From IMG/VR virus record IMGVR_UViG_3300049324_000034, positions 1 to 64,000 of that record: DNA of 64,000 nucleotides, one strand, 5' to 3'. Shown here piece after piece: positions 47,262 to 55,459 of the stretch (position 1 is its first letter; the number at the start of each line of letters is the position of its first letter). The position numbers and the translations under genes are program-made. The notes under the pieces were generated by a model. The model did no database searches. It was not told where the DNA came from and worked only from the letters and a program-made list of their open reading frames with translations. The DNA comes from a virus.

Positions 47262-47997
47262 GAGGGCTCTCATGCCGTGGCTCAACGCTTTGATCATGCT
47301 CATCATCGGGGTGGTGCTGGTCGCCATCAACGGCCTGCTGCCCTACCCGCTCAGTGTCATCTGCTACATCGTGGGCATCATCGTGGCTATCGTCGGGCTG
47401 GTCTTGCTGATCGTCGGCCTGGTGCGGGGCAGCGGGTGGAACACTCGCGTCTAGGACGGCCGCCCGTGGAGTGCCCCGGCGGTGCCGTGCGACCGCGACC
47501 GCGAGTACCTGATCGCCGTGCGGGGTGCGCCCAGCGGGCTTGAAAACGGACAGCGCGGTGGCGCCGAGCAGGCATAGCAGTGCCAGCACGCGGGGCAGCA
47601 GGGTAGGGCCGTGCAGTGCAACGGTGATAGCACCGACGATGGTCAAGACGTACACGGCAACGACCTTGCCCACGATCCACCAGTAGCGGAACAGTCCCCA
47701 CACGGTGCTCGCCGACAGCGCGAGCCCGGTGACCAGCGAGACGGCCACGGTGGGAACCACCGCCCACCATGCCAGGTGGGCGATGAGGGCGCTCACGTTG
47801 GACGCTTCGACAGTGTTCCGGCTGGTGCGTCGGACGATCTCTAGGCCGACGACCGCGCCGTCGATGGTGAGCCATCCGACTGAGGCGGTGATGTGCACGG
47901 TCAGCAGTAGGGGCCGGGCCCACCGTGGGAGCCGCCAGACGACGGCGTGCGTCGTCCAGTGGGGCTCGTGCCCGGCAGGCCCGGCCGCGATGGTCAT
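47239..47997 (-). CDS. DUF2269-like membrane protein (antisense tail)
   Basis: A leftward gene among rightward tail genes. Residues 1-160 carry four membrane helices (LLLTVHITASVGWLTIDGAV, IAHLAWWAVVPTVAVSLVTG, later WWIVGKVVAVYVLTIVGAIT), the pattern of DUF2269-type proteins. The last 75 residues are His/Asp/Gln-rich and antisense to the 47272 gene, so that tail is probably not conserved; no earlier stop exists. It is a moron-like insertion with its own promoter side at 48.2 kb. Confidence 0.7.
   Translation of the reverse strand: MTIAAGPAGHEPHWTTHAVVWRLPRWARPLLLTVHITASVGWLTIDGAVVGLEIVRRTSRNTVEASNVSALIAHLAWWAVVPTVAVSLVTGLALSASTVWGLFRYWWIVGKVVAVYVLTIVGAITVALHGPTLLPRVLALLCLLGATALSVFKPAGRTPHGDQVLAVAVARHRRGTPRAAVLDASVPPAAPHQADDQQDQPDDSHDDAHDVADDTERVGQQAVDGDQHHPDDEHDQSVEPRHESPPTAELPA
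47272..47454 (+). CDS. Small two-helix membrane protein
   Basis: A 60-residue protein of two strongly hydrophobic helices (ALIMLIIGVVLVAINGLL and CYIVGIIVAIVGLVLLIVGL) with a short basic tail. AGGAGGG lies at ideal spacing. It follows the LysM gene by ten bases and overlaps the opposing DUF2269-like gene. Its make-up suggests a holin-like or small pore protein, which is not proven. Confidence 0.7.
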   Translation: MPWLNALIMLIIGVVLVAINGLLPYPLSVICYIVGIIVAIVGLVLLIVGLVRGSGWNTRV

Positions 47998-48182
47998 TCA
48001 GACATGCTTCCCCGCTGGTGGGGGATGCGGGCGAAACACGCCGGTTCAGGGGCGGGGTCGATGGGGGCATCGAGACAGCCGTGGACACCGTAGATGTCCA
48101 TGACGATCAGGGTGGTCTGTTCTCGACGCGCGGTGGAGCTACGAGACTCTTCACAGGGGTCCATCGAAGGATGCGACCACAC
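47994..48182 (-). CDS. Hypothetical small protein
   Basis: Up to 62 residues from GTG 48182; an internal ATG (MDIYGVHGCLDAPIDPAPEP) may be the true start. Its stop overlaps the DUF2269-like ATG by ATGA, so the two are one leftward operon. Function unknown. Confidence 0.5.
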   Translation of the reverse strand: MWSHPSMDPCEESRSSTARREQTTLIVMDIYGVHGCLDAPIDPAPEPACFARIPHQRGSMSE

Positions 48183-48342
48183 GTTACGTGATCAGGCAAT
48201 CACCCAGAGGTGCCTATCTTACTCACGCTGAGTGATCGGAGTGTCGGACCCTCCGAAGCCACGCCGCTGCGTAGGGTAACGCCGACGATCACCCCCGGCA
48301 CCTCCGGTAGCCCCGTCCACAGATCGGAGGCGCCCCCCGTCC
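48183..48342. promoter_or_regulatory. Divergent intergenic region with weak promoter matches
   Basis: The region separates the leftward moron operon from the rightward hub gene. Leftward, TAAGAT (in TGAGTAAGATAGG) and rightward, TAGGGT (about 48274) resemble -10 boxes. No other conserved element is visible; GGAGG precedes the hub ATG. Confidence 0.35.
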
Positions 48343-50208
48343 ATGGCCGCCGGTCAGATCCACCTCACCGGGCCACAGGTCGCCCAACTCGTCGTCGAGG
48401 TCAACTTCCCGCCGGAAGACCGCGTCACCATGGTCGCCATCGCCAAAGCCGAATCCGGCTGGACAGTCGACGCCATCAACACCGCCAACTCAAACGGCTC
48501 CACCGACCGTGGCCTGTTTCAGATCAACTCCGTTCACTCGCAGTACAACGCCCAGCAACTGCTGTCCGACCCCCGCTACAACACCCAGGCCGCCAAAGAC
48601 ATCTACGACTCCCAGGGCCTGAAAGCGTGGTCGACCTACAACGCCGGGGCGCAAACGCCCTACATGAACGAGTCCGCCCAAGCCGTCGCCAACGCGGGCG
48701 GGCTCGTCGGACTACCCCCCGTGGCCGGCTCAGACCCGGCCAGTCAAACCGTCGTCTACGGCCCGCCCGGTGGCGAGGAGGTACGCGCCGGCAAAGCGTT
48801 CCCACTGGAGTTCAATACCCCCACCGCCGACGGGTCGATCGGCATCATCCGCATCATGGGCACCCAGATCGCCGGCAGTCTCGGACTCCAGATCATCGAC
48901 GAGCCCACCTTCCGGGCCGCCATGGACATGGTCCCCCACATCACGTTCTCCGTGCTAGACCCCGGTTTCAACCTGTCCAACTCGAAGCTGTTCACCCCAG
49001 GCAACCTGCTCACCTGGCGCGACGCCACCATGCGCACCGACACCGTGTCCTACATCCCCGGTGACCACGGGCAAGGTCAAGCCGACGTCACCGCCGAAGA
49101 CGACATCGTCCACGCCCTGAAGCAGCTACGCGGGCCGCACACCGCGAGCAACATCGACGCCACCACGTGGCTGTTCCAAGAGATCTCCACCGTCGGCTAT
49201 GACCCTACGAAGTTCCTGCTCGGCGAGTCCGTGCCCACCCAGACCACCATCGCCCGCGACGTCTGGGACCCGTCCATGGGTGTCGTCGCCGACACCGAGT
49301 TTCCGTCCGCGTGGACGACGATCGTGCGTCTCGCGCGCGAGCTGGGCAAGTGGGTGTTCGTCTCCGGCCGGCGCATCGTCTTCGGCTCCGCCCAGTTCGC
49401 GATGGCCTGGGCCGCCGCCGCCCCCGTGCGCATCGGGTGGGACAACGCGGTGCCCGAGGAGGCGTTCATGGACATCCCCACCACCGTGCGCGCCACCATC
49501 GCCGACCGGGTGCAAACGTTGCAGGTCAAGGGGCGGGTGCCGCACGCGCGCGCGGCGCTGTTCCGCCCCGGTGTGCCGGTGGACGTCTACGGGGTGATGG
49601 GTGCCGACAACACCCCCAACATCCAGCCCCGCAACACCGCCGCCGCACCCATCCGCATGATGGTCAGCGACATCGAACACGTCCTGGCCACCGACACCGA
49701 CGGCGCCGACGTCACGTTCATTGAGCCCGTCAACCCCATCCCGCAACCGCCGGGATCCACCAACGACCCGAACAAAAACCCGCTCACCGCCGGGGCCGCC
49801 GGGATCAGCGGTGGCGGAGCCGATGGGCAAGTCGAAACTTTCGTGCGCAACGCCCTCCAGGAGACCGGCAAGACCTACGTCTACGGCGCCACCCCCGCCG
49901 CGACTGACCCCGACCCGCGTGCGTTCGACTGCTCCAGCCTGGTGCAGTGGGCGGCGACCCGCGCCGGCATCCCCAACGTGCCCCGCACGAGCGAGCAGCA
50001 GATCGCCGCGTGTGACCTGATCTCCGTGGCGACCGCCATCAACACGCGCGGGGCACTGCTGCACCAGCCTGGCCACATCGCCATCAGCTTGGGCAACGGG
50101 CGCACCATCGAAGCCAGCCAAGACGGGGTGCCCGTCGGCCAGCTCAACGCCACCGGCCGCAAGTGGGATCAAGGCGGCAAGCTGCGCGGGGCGTTGGGCT
50201 ACCTATGA
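48343..50208 (+). CDS. Baseplate hub with lysozyme-like and NlpC/P60 domains
   Basis: A 621-residue three-part protein. Residues 5-115 are a lysozyme-like (transglycosylase) domain: IAKAESGWTVDAINTANSNG with E37 as likely catalytic acid, then TDRGLFQIN and AWSTYNAG. The middle (about 140-480) is a gpD-like hub domain. The C-terminus (about 500-621) is an NlpC/P60 peptidase with FDCSSLVQWAATRAG (C530) and GHIAISLGNG (H578). It should cut both glycan and peptide bonds of the cell wall when the tail contracts. Two wall enzymes on one hub is unusual. Confidence 0.85.
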   Translation: MAAGQIHLTGPQVAQLVVEVNFPPEDRVTMVAIAKAESGWTVDAINTANSNGSTDRGLFQINSVHSQYNAQQLLSDPRYNTQAAKDIYDSQGLKAWSTYNAGAQTPYMNESAQAVANAGGLVGLPPVAGSDPASQTVVYGPPGGEEVRAGKAFPLEFNTPTADGSIGIIRIMGTQIAGSLGLQIIDEPTFRAAMDMVPHITFSVLDPGFNLSNSKLFTPGNLLTWRDATMRTDTVSYIPGDHGQGQADVTAEDDIVHALKQLRGPHTASNIDATTWLFQEISTVGYDPTKFLLGESVPTQTTIARDVWDPSMGVVADTEFPSAWTTIVRLARELGKWVFVSGRRIVFGSAQFAMAWAAAAPVRIGWDNAVPEEAFMDIPTTVRATIADRVQTLQVKGRVPHARAALFRPGVPVDVYGVMGADNTPNIQPRNTAAAPIRMMVSDIEHVLATDTDGADVTFIEPVNPIPQPPGSTNDPNKNPLTAGAAGISGGGADGQVETFVRNALQETGKTYVYGATPAATDPDPRAFDCSSLVQWAATRAGIPNVPRTSEQQIAACDLISVATAINTRGALLHQPGHIAISLGNGRTIEASQDGVPVGQLNATGRKWDQGGKLRGALGYL

Positions 50209-51191
50209 GCATGCAGCTCGCCGACTTCGGCACGATGCACCGGGGCCTCGTCGTGGCCGTCGACACCCACGGCGTCACCGTGGAGATTCCCCTGCTGGCG
50301 CCCAACGCCCCGATGGGGCCCTACCCGACAGCGGTGCCCAACCTCGCTATCGGTGAGGCGGTGCTGCTCTGCCAGATCTCCACCTCCCGCGACAGCCTCG
50401 CGGTGATCGGGCGCATCCCCGGCCGGGCGCCCACGATCGCCGAAATCCTCACCCTGGCCTCCACTCTGACCGCGATCCAAGCGGCGGCGACCGCATTGAC
50501 CACCCGCGTGACCACCGCCGAAGGCAACATCACCACCAACACGACCAACATCACCGCCAACGCTGTCGCGATCGCCGCCCATGGGGTGCGGCTGACCACC
50601 GACGAGACGAACATCGCGGCCAACGCTGCCGCGATCACCGCTCTGACCACGCGGGTGGGCACCGCCGAAACGAACATCACCGCCATTCAGGCGGCGGCAA
50701 CCGCGCTGGCCGCGCGGACGGCGGTGCTGGAGGACACCACCCGCGTAGGCGCGACCCGGTATGTCTTCCAGGCCGCCGACGCGACGGGGATTGTCAGCCA
50801 GACCACCCCACAGGCGACCAGTCTGATCATGTCGGTGCTCGCCGGGGCGACCTACGAGTGGGAGGCGCTGGTCATCGTTGACGTGCAGCCCACCCCAGGT
50901 TGCAAGATCACCTTCACGGTCCCCACCGGTACCGCCGTACCTCGTGTCGCGCCGTGGTTCTCCGGTGACCCCGCCGGCAACGCCGCCATCTGGCACGACG
51001 TGTTCGACGGACCCTCCTACGTCATGGGCGGCAAGACCGGCGGCGGGATGATGTCCTCGCGCCCCGCTGGCGGGCTCGTCGTCGCGGCCACCGCCGGGAA
51101 CTTCGCCATCCAATACAGTCAGAACGTCTCCGATCCGTCCACCACACTGTTCAAGGCCGGATCGAAACTGAAGATGACCAGAGTGGCCTGA
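50205..51191 (+). CDS. Baseplate spike protein (gpV-like) with coiled-coil and C-terminal domain
   Basis: A 328-residue protein overlapping the hub stop. Residues 1-75 fold like the gpV OB domain (FGTMHRGLVVAVDTHGVTVE, then GEAVLLCQISTSRDSLAVIG). Residues 80-185 are a Thr/Asn/Ala-rich trimeric coiled coil with repeated (N)IT-N and ALTTRV motifs. Residues 190-328 are a beta-rich head. It probably trimerises and sits at the tail tip. Confidence 0.75.
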   Translation: MSMQLADFGTMHRGLVVAVDTHGVTVEIPLLAPNAPMGPYPTAVPNLAIGEAVLLCQISTSRDSLAVIGRIPGRAPTIAEILTLASTLTAIQAAATALTTRVTTAEGNITTNTTNITANAVAIAAHGVRLTTDETNIAANAAAITALTTRVGTAETNITAIQAAATALAARTAVLEDTTRVGATRYVFQAADATGIVSQTTPQATSLIMSVLAGATYEWEALVIVDVQPTPGCKITFTVPTGTAVPRVAPWFSGDPAGNAAIWHDVFDGPSYVMGGKTGGGMMSSRPAGGLVVAATAGNFAIQYSQNVSDPSTTLFKAGSKLKMTRVA

Positions 51192-51213
51192 CCACTCGGT
51201 TACCTTGTTTCCC

Positions 51214-52266
51214 ATGGCCTTGCGAACGCACATCGTCGGCAGCGTCAGCCCCGACAACATCGTCGCGTCGATGAACCTGCTTGTCGACGAGCTGGGCGAC
51301 ACCATCACCACGCTGCCCTTCGAGCGCCGCCGCCACTGGGTCATCGAGTTCCTTGAGCAGCGCGCGCAGGACCCCCGCTACCGGATCCTGCGCCGGTCGC
51401 GCATGAGTGAAGACCGCGACCTGCGACCCCTGCTGGACCCGCCGCGCGCCATCCCCCGCCACGGCGTGAAGGTCACCGCCGACTCCCTGCCCCTGCCTTA
51501 CGCCGCTGAGGTCGCCTACGCGCTGCCCATCATGCGAGCAATCCCCAGGCTGCGCACCGCCGTACGCCCGCAGGCCGGCATCGCCGACCCCATGAACGTC
51601 GGTGGATTTTTCTGGCTCAACCCGATGCGCCATTACGACGCCGAGGTCGGCGCCGCGCTGCGCGAAATCGACCTCATTCATGGCCTCACTTTCGGCAACG
51701 CCGTCTACCAGTGGGAAGGCCCCCTGCAAACCGTCGCCGTCGCGAAAGCTCCCCGCCGACTACAGGGAGTAGTCGCCGAGAAGATGGCTCGTCGGGCGTG
51801 CGAGTTCATCGCCCAGTCCCCGAAAGACTCCGTCTGGATCCTGCACTTCTGTTACGGCAACAAAAATGACTCCCCGCTGGCCAGCCCGCCCGACGCCGGC
51901 CCGCTGGTGGAGCTGGCCAACGCGATGTGGACCTACTGGCCCAAAAATCAGATCCTCGACGCGATCCACCTCCCCTTCGGCGACCGACACCACCCCACCC
52001 CGTACTCCCGGCACTTCTACCTCCCGATGGGCGAGCTGATCGCGCCCGAGACGGTGCACATCTCCGCCGGGTTCGTCCGCGCCATGGTCGCGTCCAACCA
52101 CCCGCACTGGGAACCGCAGCTGGAGCAGCACCGCTGGGCCTGGGATGCCTTCACCCGGATGGTGAACCGTGACAACGTCGGATGCTCCACCGGGTGCGGC
52201 TGGGGCCGCCAGCCCGGCGCCGTAGTGGCCACCGCGAAGCTACTGTCGGCGGTCGCGCACTTCTGA
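51214..52266 (+). CDS. UROD/MetE-like (cobalamin-independent methionine synthase family) barrel protein
   Basis: A 350-residue protein with the layout of the actinobacterial UROD/MetE-like family: RTHIVGSVSPDNIVASMNLL at the start, ILHFCYGNKNDS (His-Cys of the zinc site) near residue 215, VELANAM, LDAIHLPFGDRHH and the C-terminal STGCGWGRQP (Cys of the zinc site). MetE relatives bind zinc and transfer methyl or one-carbon groups. No such enzyme is a known baseplate part, yet the gene lies between spike and gp25 on the same strand. It may be a late auxiliary metabolic gene. No good SD; it starts 22 bases past the spike stop. Confidence 0.7.
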   Translation: MALRTHIVGSVSPDNIVASMNLLVDELGDTITTLPFERRRHWVIEFLEQRAQDPRYRILRRSRMSEDRDLRPLLDPPRAIPRHGVKVTADSLPLPYAAEVAYALPIMRAIPRLRTAVRPQAGIADPMNVGGFFWLNPMRHYDAEVGAALREIDLIHGLTFGNAVYQWEGPLQTVAVAKAPRRLQGVVAEKMARRACEFIAQSPKDSVWILHFCYGNKNDSPLASPPDAGPLVELANAMWTYWPKNQILDAIHLPFGDRHHPTPYSRHFYLPMGELIAPETVHISAGFVRAMVASNHPHWEPQLEQHRWAWDAFTRMVNRDNVGCSTGCGWGRQPGAVVATAKLLSAVAHF

Positions 52267-52290
52267 CCCCGCGCGCCCCGCTAGAGATCA

Positions 52291-52307
52291 CCTGGCGACA
52301 TGCCAGG
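52291..52307 (+). promoter_or_regulatory. Hairpin sequestering the gp25 ribosome site
   Basis: CCTGGC-GACAT-GCCAGG forms a 6-bp stem whose 3' arm contains the AGG of the only SD-like sequence. The start GTG 52317 lies eight bases beyond; ATG 52308 abuts the hairpin. Folding could lower gp25 translation unless ribosomes arrive from upstream. Confidence 0.35.
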
Positions 52308-52316
52308 ATGCGCCAC

Positions 52317-52628
52317 GTGGCACAAGTGTGGGACTTCCCCTTCGCGCTCGGACCGGGCGGCTCGGTGGCCGTCGTCGATCAGAACTCCGACCGTGATGTG
52401 GAGAACCAACTCGCCGTCGCTGTCCTGACCCGCCCCGGCGAGCGGGCCACCGTGCCCACCTTCGGCATCGCCGACCCCGCGTTCTCCGGCTGGGAGGCAC
52501 CCGCGCTGTCGCGTCACGTCCTGGACTTCGGCCCGGCCGTCGACGTCACCTCCGTGCGGGTACGGCGCGGCGGGGACACCCGTGGAGACCGGGAAGAGGT
52601 CGCTATCGACTGGGAGCGCCAAACGTGA
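52317..52628 (+). CDS. Baseplate wedge protein (T4 gp25-like)
   Basis: A 103-residue protein of the gp25/GPW family: WDFPFALGPGGSVAVVDQNS, then ENQLAVAVLTRPGERATVPT and a final strand. Gp25 connects hub and wedge and starts sheath polymerisation. The start is uncertain (ATG 52308 or GTG 52317); the frame extends further upstream as a shadow. GTGA overlap with gpJ. Confidence 0.85.
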   Translation: MAQVWDFPFALGPGGSVAVVDQNSDRDVENQLAVAVLTRPGERATVPTFGIADPAFSGWEAPALSRHVLDFGPAVDVTSVRVRRGGDTRGDREEVAIDWERQT

Positions 52629-53785
52629 GCGCACCACTGATCAGGCCCCCCACCGACCTGGGCGCCTACGTCGACCTGCGTGTCTTCGACGTCCCCTCAT
52701 CGGACCTGATCTCAGCGATGATCGCCTACTACGGGATCGTCAACCCCGGATGGGTCGCCCGCGAAGGCAACACCGAAGTCGTTCTCATGGAAGCGATCGC
52801 ACTGGCCATCGCGGAGAACGTCGCCACCATCAACCGCCTACCCGGCGCCGTGGTCGAGGCGATCCTGCACCTCGCCGGGGTCGACAAGGACTTCGGTGCC
52901 CCCGCGATCGCCACGGCCACCATCAACGTCGCCGACGGCCTGGGCTACACCATTCCGACGGGGACGAGATTCTATTTGCCCTTGGCCACGGGCACGGTGG
53001 TGTTCCTGGCACAGACCCCGGACACCCAGATCCCCGCCGGGGCCACCTCAGCGACCGTGAGCCTCATCTCCCAGATCAACACCGCCGCCGCCAACGGGGT
53101 CGCCGCCGGGGCCCGGCTGGTGCTCGCCGACCAGCTGTCCATGGTGCAGACCGTGACCCTGGCCTCGACGGTGGCCGGCGGACGCGACGCCGAAACCGAC
53201 ACCGCGTGGCGTGATCGTGGCGTCGCCCGACTTCAGCGGCTTTCCGACTGTCTTGTGGTCCCGCGACAATTCAACGCCGCTGTTGATGAAGATGTGCGGG
53301 TCGGCCGCGTGATGACAGTGGATCTGTGGGATGGGTCTGTGGGCTCACCACATACGCCCGGCGCGGACCCCGGTCACATCACCATTTGCGTCCTGGACCC
53401 CACGGGGCTCCCCCTGACCACCCCGGACCTCACGAGCATCCAAACCACCATCCAAGCCCAGTCGGCGGCGATGCTCGCTGTGCACGTCATCAACGCCGCC
53501 CTGGACACCATCGCGGTGGTGGCCAGCATCCGCACCGCCGCCGGATTCACGCCCGCCACGGTGGCCGCCGCTGTAGTCGCCACGGTCCGCAACTACATCA
53601 ACCCGCTGACCTGGGCACCGGGCGCACCGCTGCGCCACAATGAGTTCGTCTCCGTCATCGACCAGGTACCCGGTGTCGACTACGTCGTCAGCGTCACCCT
53701 CAACGCGGGCTCTGGGGATGTCGCGGCGACCACACCAAAGGCCCTGCCGCAGGCCGGGACGGTCACCATCACCGAGGCGCCTTGA
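52625..53785 (+). CDS. Baseplate assembly protein J
   Basis: A 386-residue baseplate wedge protein of the gpJ family. Recognised from MIAYYGIVNPGWVAREGNTE, then NRLPGAVVEAILHLAGVDKD, GYTIPTGTRFY and the C-terminal VIDQVPGVDYVVSVTLNAGS. It forms the wedge with gp25 and gpI. Coupled at both ends. Confidence 0.9.
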   Translation: MSAPLIRPPTDLGAYVDLRVFDVPSSDLISAMIAYYGIVNPGWVAREGNTEVVLMEAIALAIAENVATINRLPGAVVEAILHLAGVDKDFGAPAIATATINVADGLGYTIPTGTRFYLPLATGTVVFLAQTPDTQIPAGATSATVSLISQINTAAANGVAAGARLVLADQLSMVQTVTLASTVAGGRDAETDTAWRDRGVARLQRLSDCLVVPRQFNAAVDEDVRVGRVMTVDLWDGSVGSPHTPGADPGHITICVLDPTGLPLTTPDLTSIQTTIQAQSAAMLAVHVINAALDTIAVVASIRTAAGFTPATVAAAVVATVRNYINPLTWAPGAPLRHNEFVSVIDQVPGVDYVVSVTLNAGSGDVAATTPKALPQAGTVTITEAP

Positions 53786-54072
53786 TGACCGATCCGACCG
53801 GCGACGTCATGAACCGCAACGCCTGTAGGAATTGCCGCCGGCCCATCTACCTACTCCGCAACATCGGCTGGCTACACGGTGAGCTGCCGCAGTACGCCTA
53901 CGAGACTCCCACTTGCGACCACGCCGTGCCGGTGGACCCGCGCTGCCCGCACTGCGATGACCTCGTGCCCGCGATCTCCGTGGTCGGTGGCGTGCAACTG
54001 GTACTGCATCACATGCCAGGCATTCGACGCCCCTGCCCCGGTAGCGGCACCCTGACAGCGAGACCGCAGTGA
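53785..54072 (+). CDS. Zinc-finger protein between gpJ and gpI
   Basis: A 95-residue protein with CRNCRRPIY (about 15), ETPTCDH, CPHCDDLVP and a final RPCPGSGT; the CxxC pairs could bind two zinc ions. Insertion of such a protein between gpJ and gpI is not part of the usual baseplate set. Start at ATG in the TTGATGA junction. Role unknown. Confidence 0.75.
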   Translation: MTDPTGDVMNRNACRNCRRPIYLLRNIGWLHGELPQYAYETPTCDHAVPVDPRCPHCDDLVPAISVVGGVQLVLHHMPGIRRPCPGSGTLTARPQ

Positions 54073-55268
54073 GCACCGTCATCCCCACCCTGCCGGCGCG
54101 CCCGGTAGTGAACGGTTTCGCGACCCGCATCTTCGACCGCCTCCCGGAGGCCTACCGGACCTTCGACGCGAACACCGGCTACCCGTTCCTGCTCTACATC
54201 GACGCCGTCACCCAGGAGCTGGGGGCGATCGACACCGTCATCGCCCGCATCGCTGGGCAGCGCCCAGTCGGACCCGCCGCGCCGCTGCCGTGGTCACTGC
54301 ACCCCGATGCGGTGGCCGACTACAACGCCAACCGCGTGCTGCGGCTGTCGGAACTGGGCGACCCCACGGTGGCCGACGCGGCGTGGCTGCCGTGGCTGGT
54401 GCAGATGGTCGGCGGCACCCTGGATCCGGCCGCGTCCGTCGCCGAGCAGCGCGACACCATCCGTTACGCCACCTCCGGCTGGCTGGCCGGCAGCGCGGCG
54501 AGCATTGAGTACGCGGCGCGCACCGCCCTGACCGGGTCGCAGTACGCGAAATGTGTTCCGCACATGACCGACGGGGGCGCGCCGGGCGGCCCGTGGGATG
54601 TGGCGATCATGACCCGGTCATCGGAAACCCCCGACCCGTCAGCGGTGCTCGGTGCGATCACCCGCAAGGGCGTCAAGCCCGCCGGGGTGATCCTGCACCT
54701 GGTGAACTTCGGTGCCTCCTGGGACATTCTGGAGTCCGCGCGCCCCACCTGGGACCTGTGGGAGTCCGACAGTCTCGGACCGGTCACCTGGGACCGGCTC
54801 GCCGACACGGGCCTGTCCTACGCCGACGTGCCCGGCAACCTGGTACCCAACGCGTCCTACGAGGTCAACGTCACCGGCTGGACGGCCGGGGCGAACACCA
54901 CGGTCACGTGGCTGGCCGGCGGCGTGGACGGCCTGGGGCAAGCCATCGTGCACGCCACCGCAGCGGGGCAGGTCAAGCTCACCTCCTCGACGTTCCCGGT
55001 GACCGCCACGCACGACTACCGAAGCGCGTGCTCCCTGAAGCCCAGCAACGTCCGTACCGGGCGCCTGATCCGCACGTGGTCGACTGGGGCGACGGCGACG
55101 AGCCCGGACTTCACCCTGGCGGCCGGCGTGTGGACCCGCGTGCCGTTCTTTGTGGCCACCGCCCCGACGGGGGCGACCACCGCCAGCGTCGCAGTGCAGA
55201 TCGACGGCATGGGCGTGGCGGAAACCATCGCGGTAGATGCGTGGGACGGTAGGGAATATCACGGTTAG
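54069..55268 (+). CDS. Tail protein I with C-terminal carbohydrate-binding-like domain
   Basis: A 399-residue protein. The first 220 residues match P2 gpI-type tail proteins (RIFDRLPEAYRTFDANTGYP, LLYIDAVTQELG, WLPWLVQMVGGTLDPAASVA). The rest is a beta-sandwich (NASYEVNVTGWTAGANTTVT, later AAGVWTRVPFFVATAPTGA) that resembles CBM4/9-type modules, so it may bind surface sugars. GTG start overlapping the zinc-finger stop. Confidence 0.8.
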   Translation: MSTVIPTLPARPVVNGFATRIFDRLPEAYRTFDANTGYPFLLYIDAVTQELGAIDTVIARIAGQRPVGPAAPLPWSLHPDAVADYNANRVLRLSELGDPTVADAAWLPWLVQMVGGTLDPAASVAEQRDTIRYATSGWLAGSAASIEYAARTALTGSQYAKCVPHMTDGGAPGGPWDVAIMTRSSETPDPSAVLGAITRKGVKPAGVILHLVNFGASWDILESARPTWDLWESDSLGPVTWDRLADTGLSYADVPGNLVPNASYEVNVTGWTAGANTTVTWLAGGVDGLGQAIVHATAAGQVKLTSSTFPVTATHDYRSACSLKPSNVRTGRLIRTWSTGATATSPDFTLAAGVWTRVPFFVATAPTGATTASVAVQIDGMGVAETIAVDAWDGREYHG

Positions 55269-55459
55269 TCATAGAGTGTGCCCAGGTCGCCTGGGGGTCA
55301 AGGCCGTCCCCGCCACTTCATAGTCCAGCGGTTAAGGTACGTTCGGCTGGGTCATTGTTGGGGATTCCGCCCGGCTGCCATGAACGTTCCTGCCCCCGGC
55401 GACCTGCCTCCCGCGTGTCACTCCCGGTCGGACCCCACTGCGCCTGACACGATCACGCC
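55269..55459 (+). other. Intergenic gap before the fibre gene
   Basis: 191 bases without a convincing gene. It contains a D-loop-like stretch (TAGTCCAGCGGTTAAGG) but no T-arm, and an open frame to 55463 whose stop overlaps the fibre start by GTGA but whose composition is not protein-like. A promoter for the fibre operon could lie here; no consensus was found. Confidence 0.4.

Noticed and set aside
55310-55385. Possible tRNA around TAGTCCAGCGGTTAAGG
   Set aside because: A D-loop-like stretch is present but there is no TTC-type T-arm and no acceptor pairing, so no tRNA can be folded.
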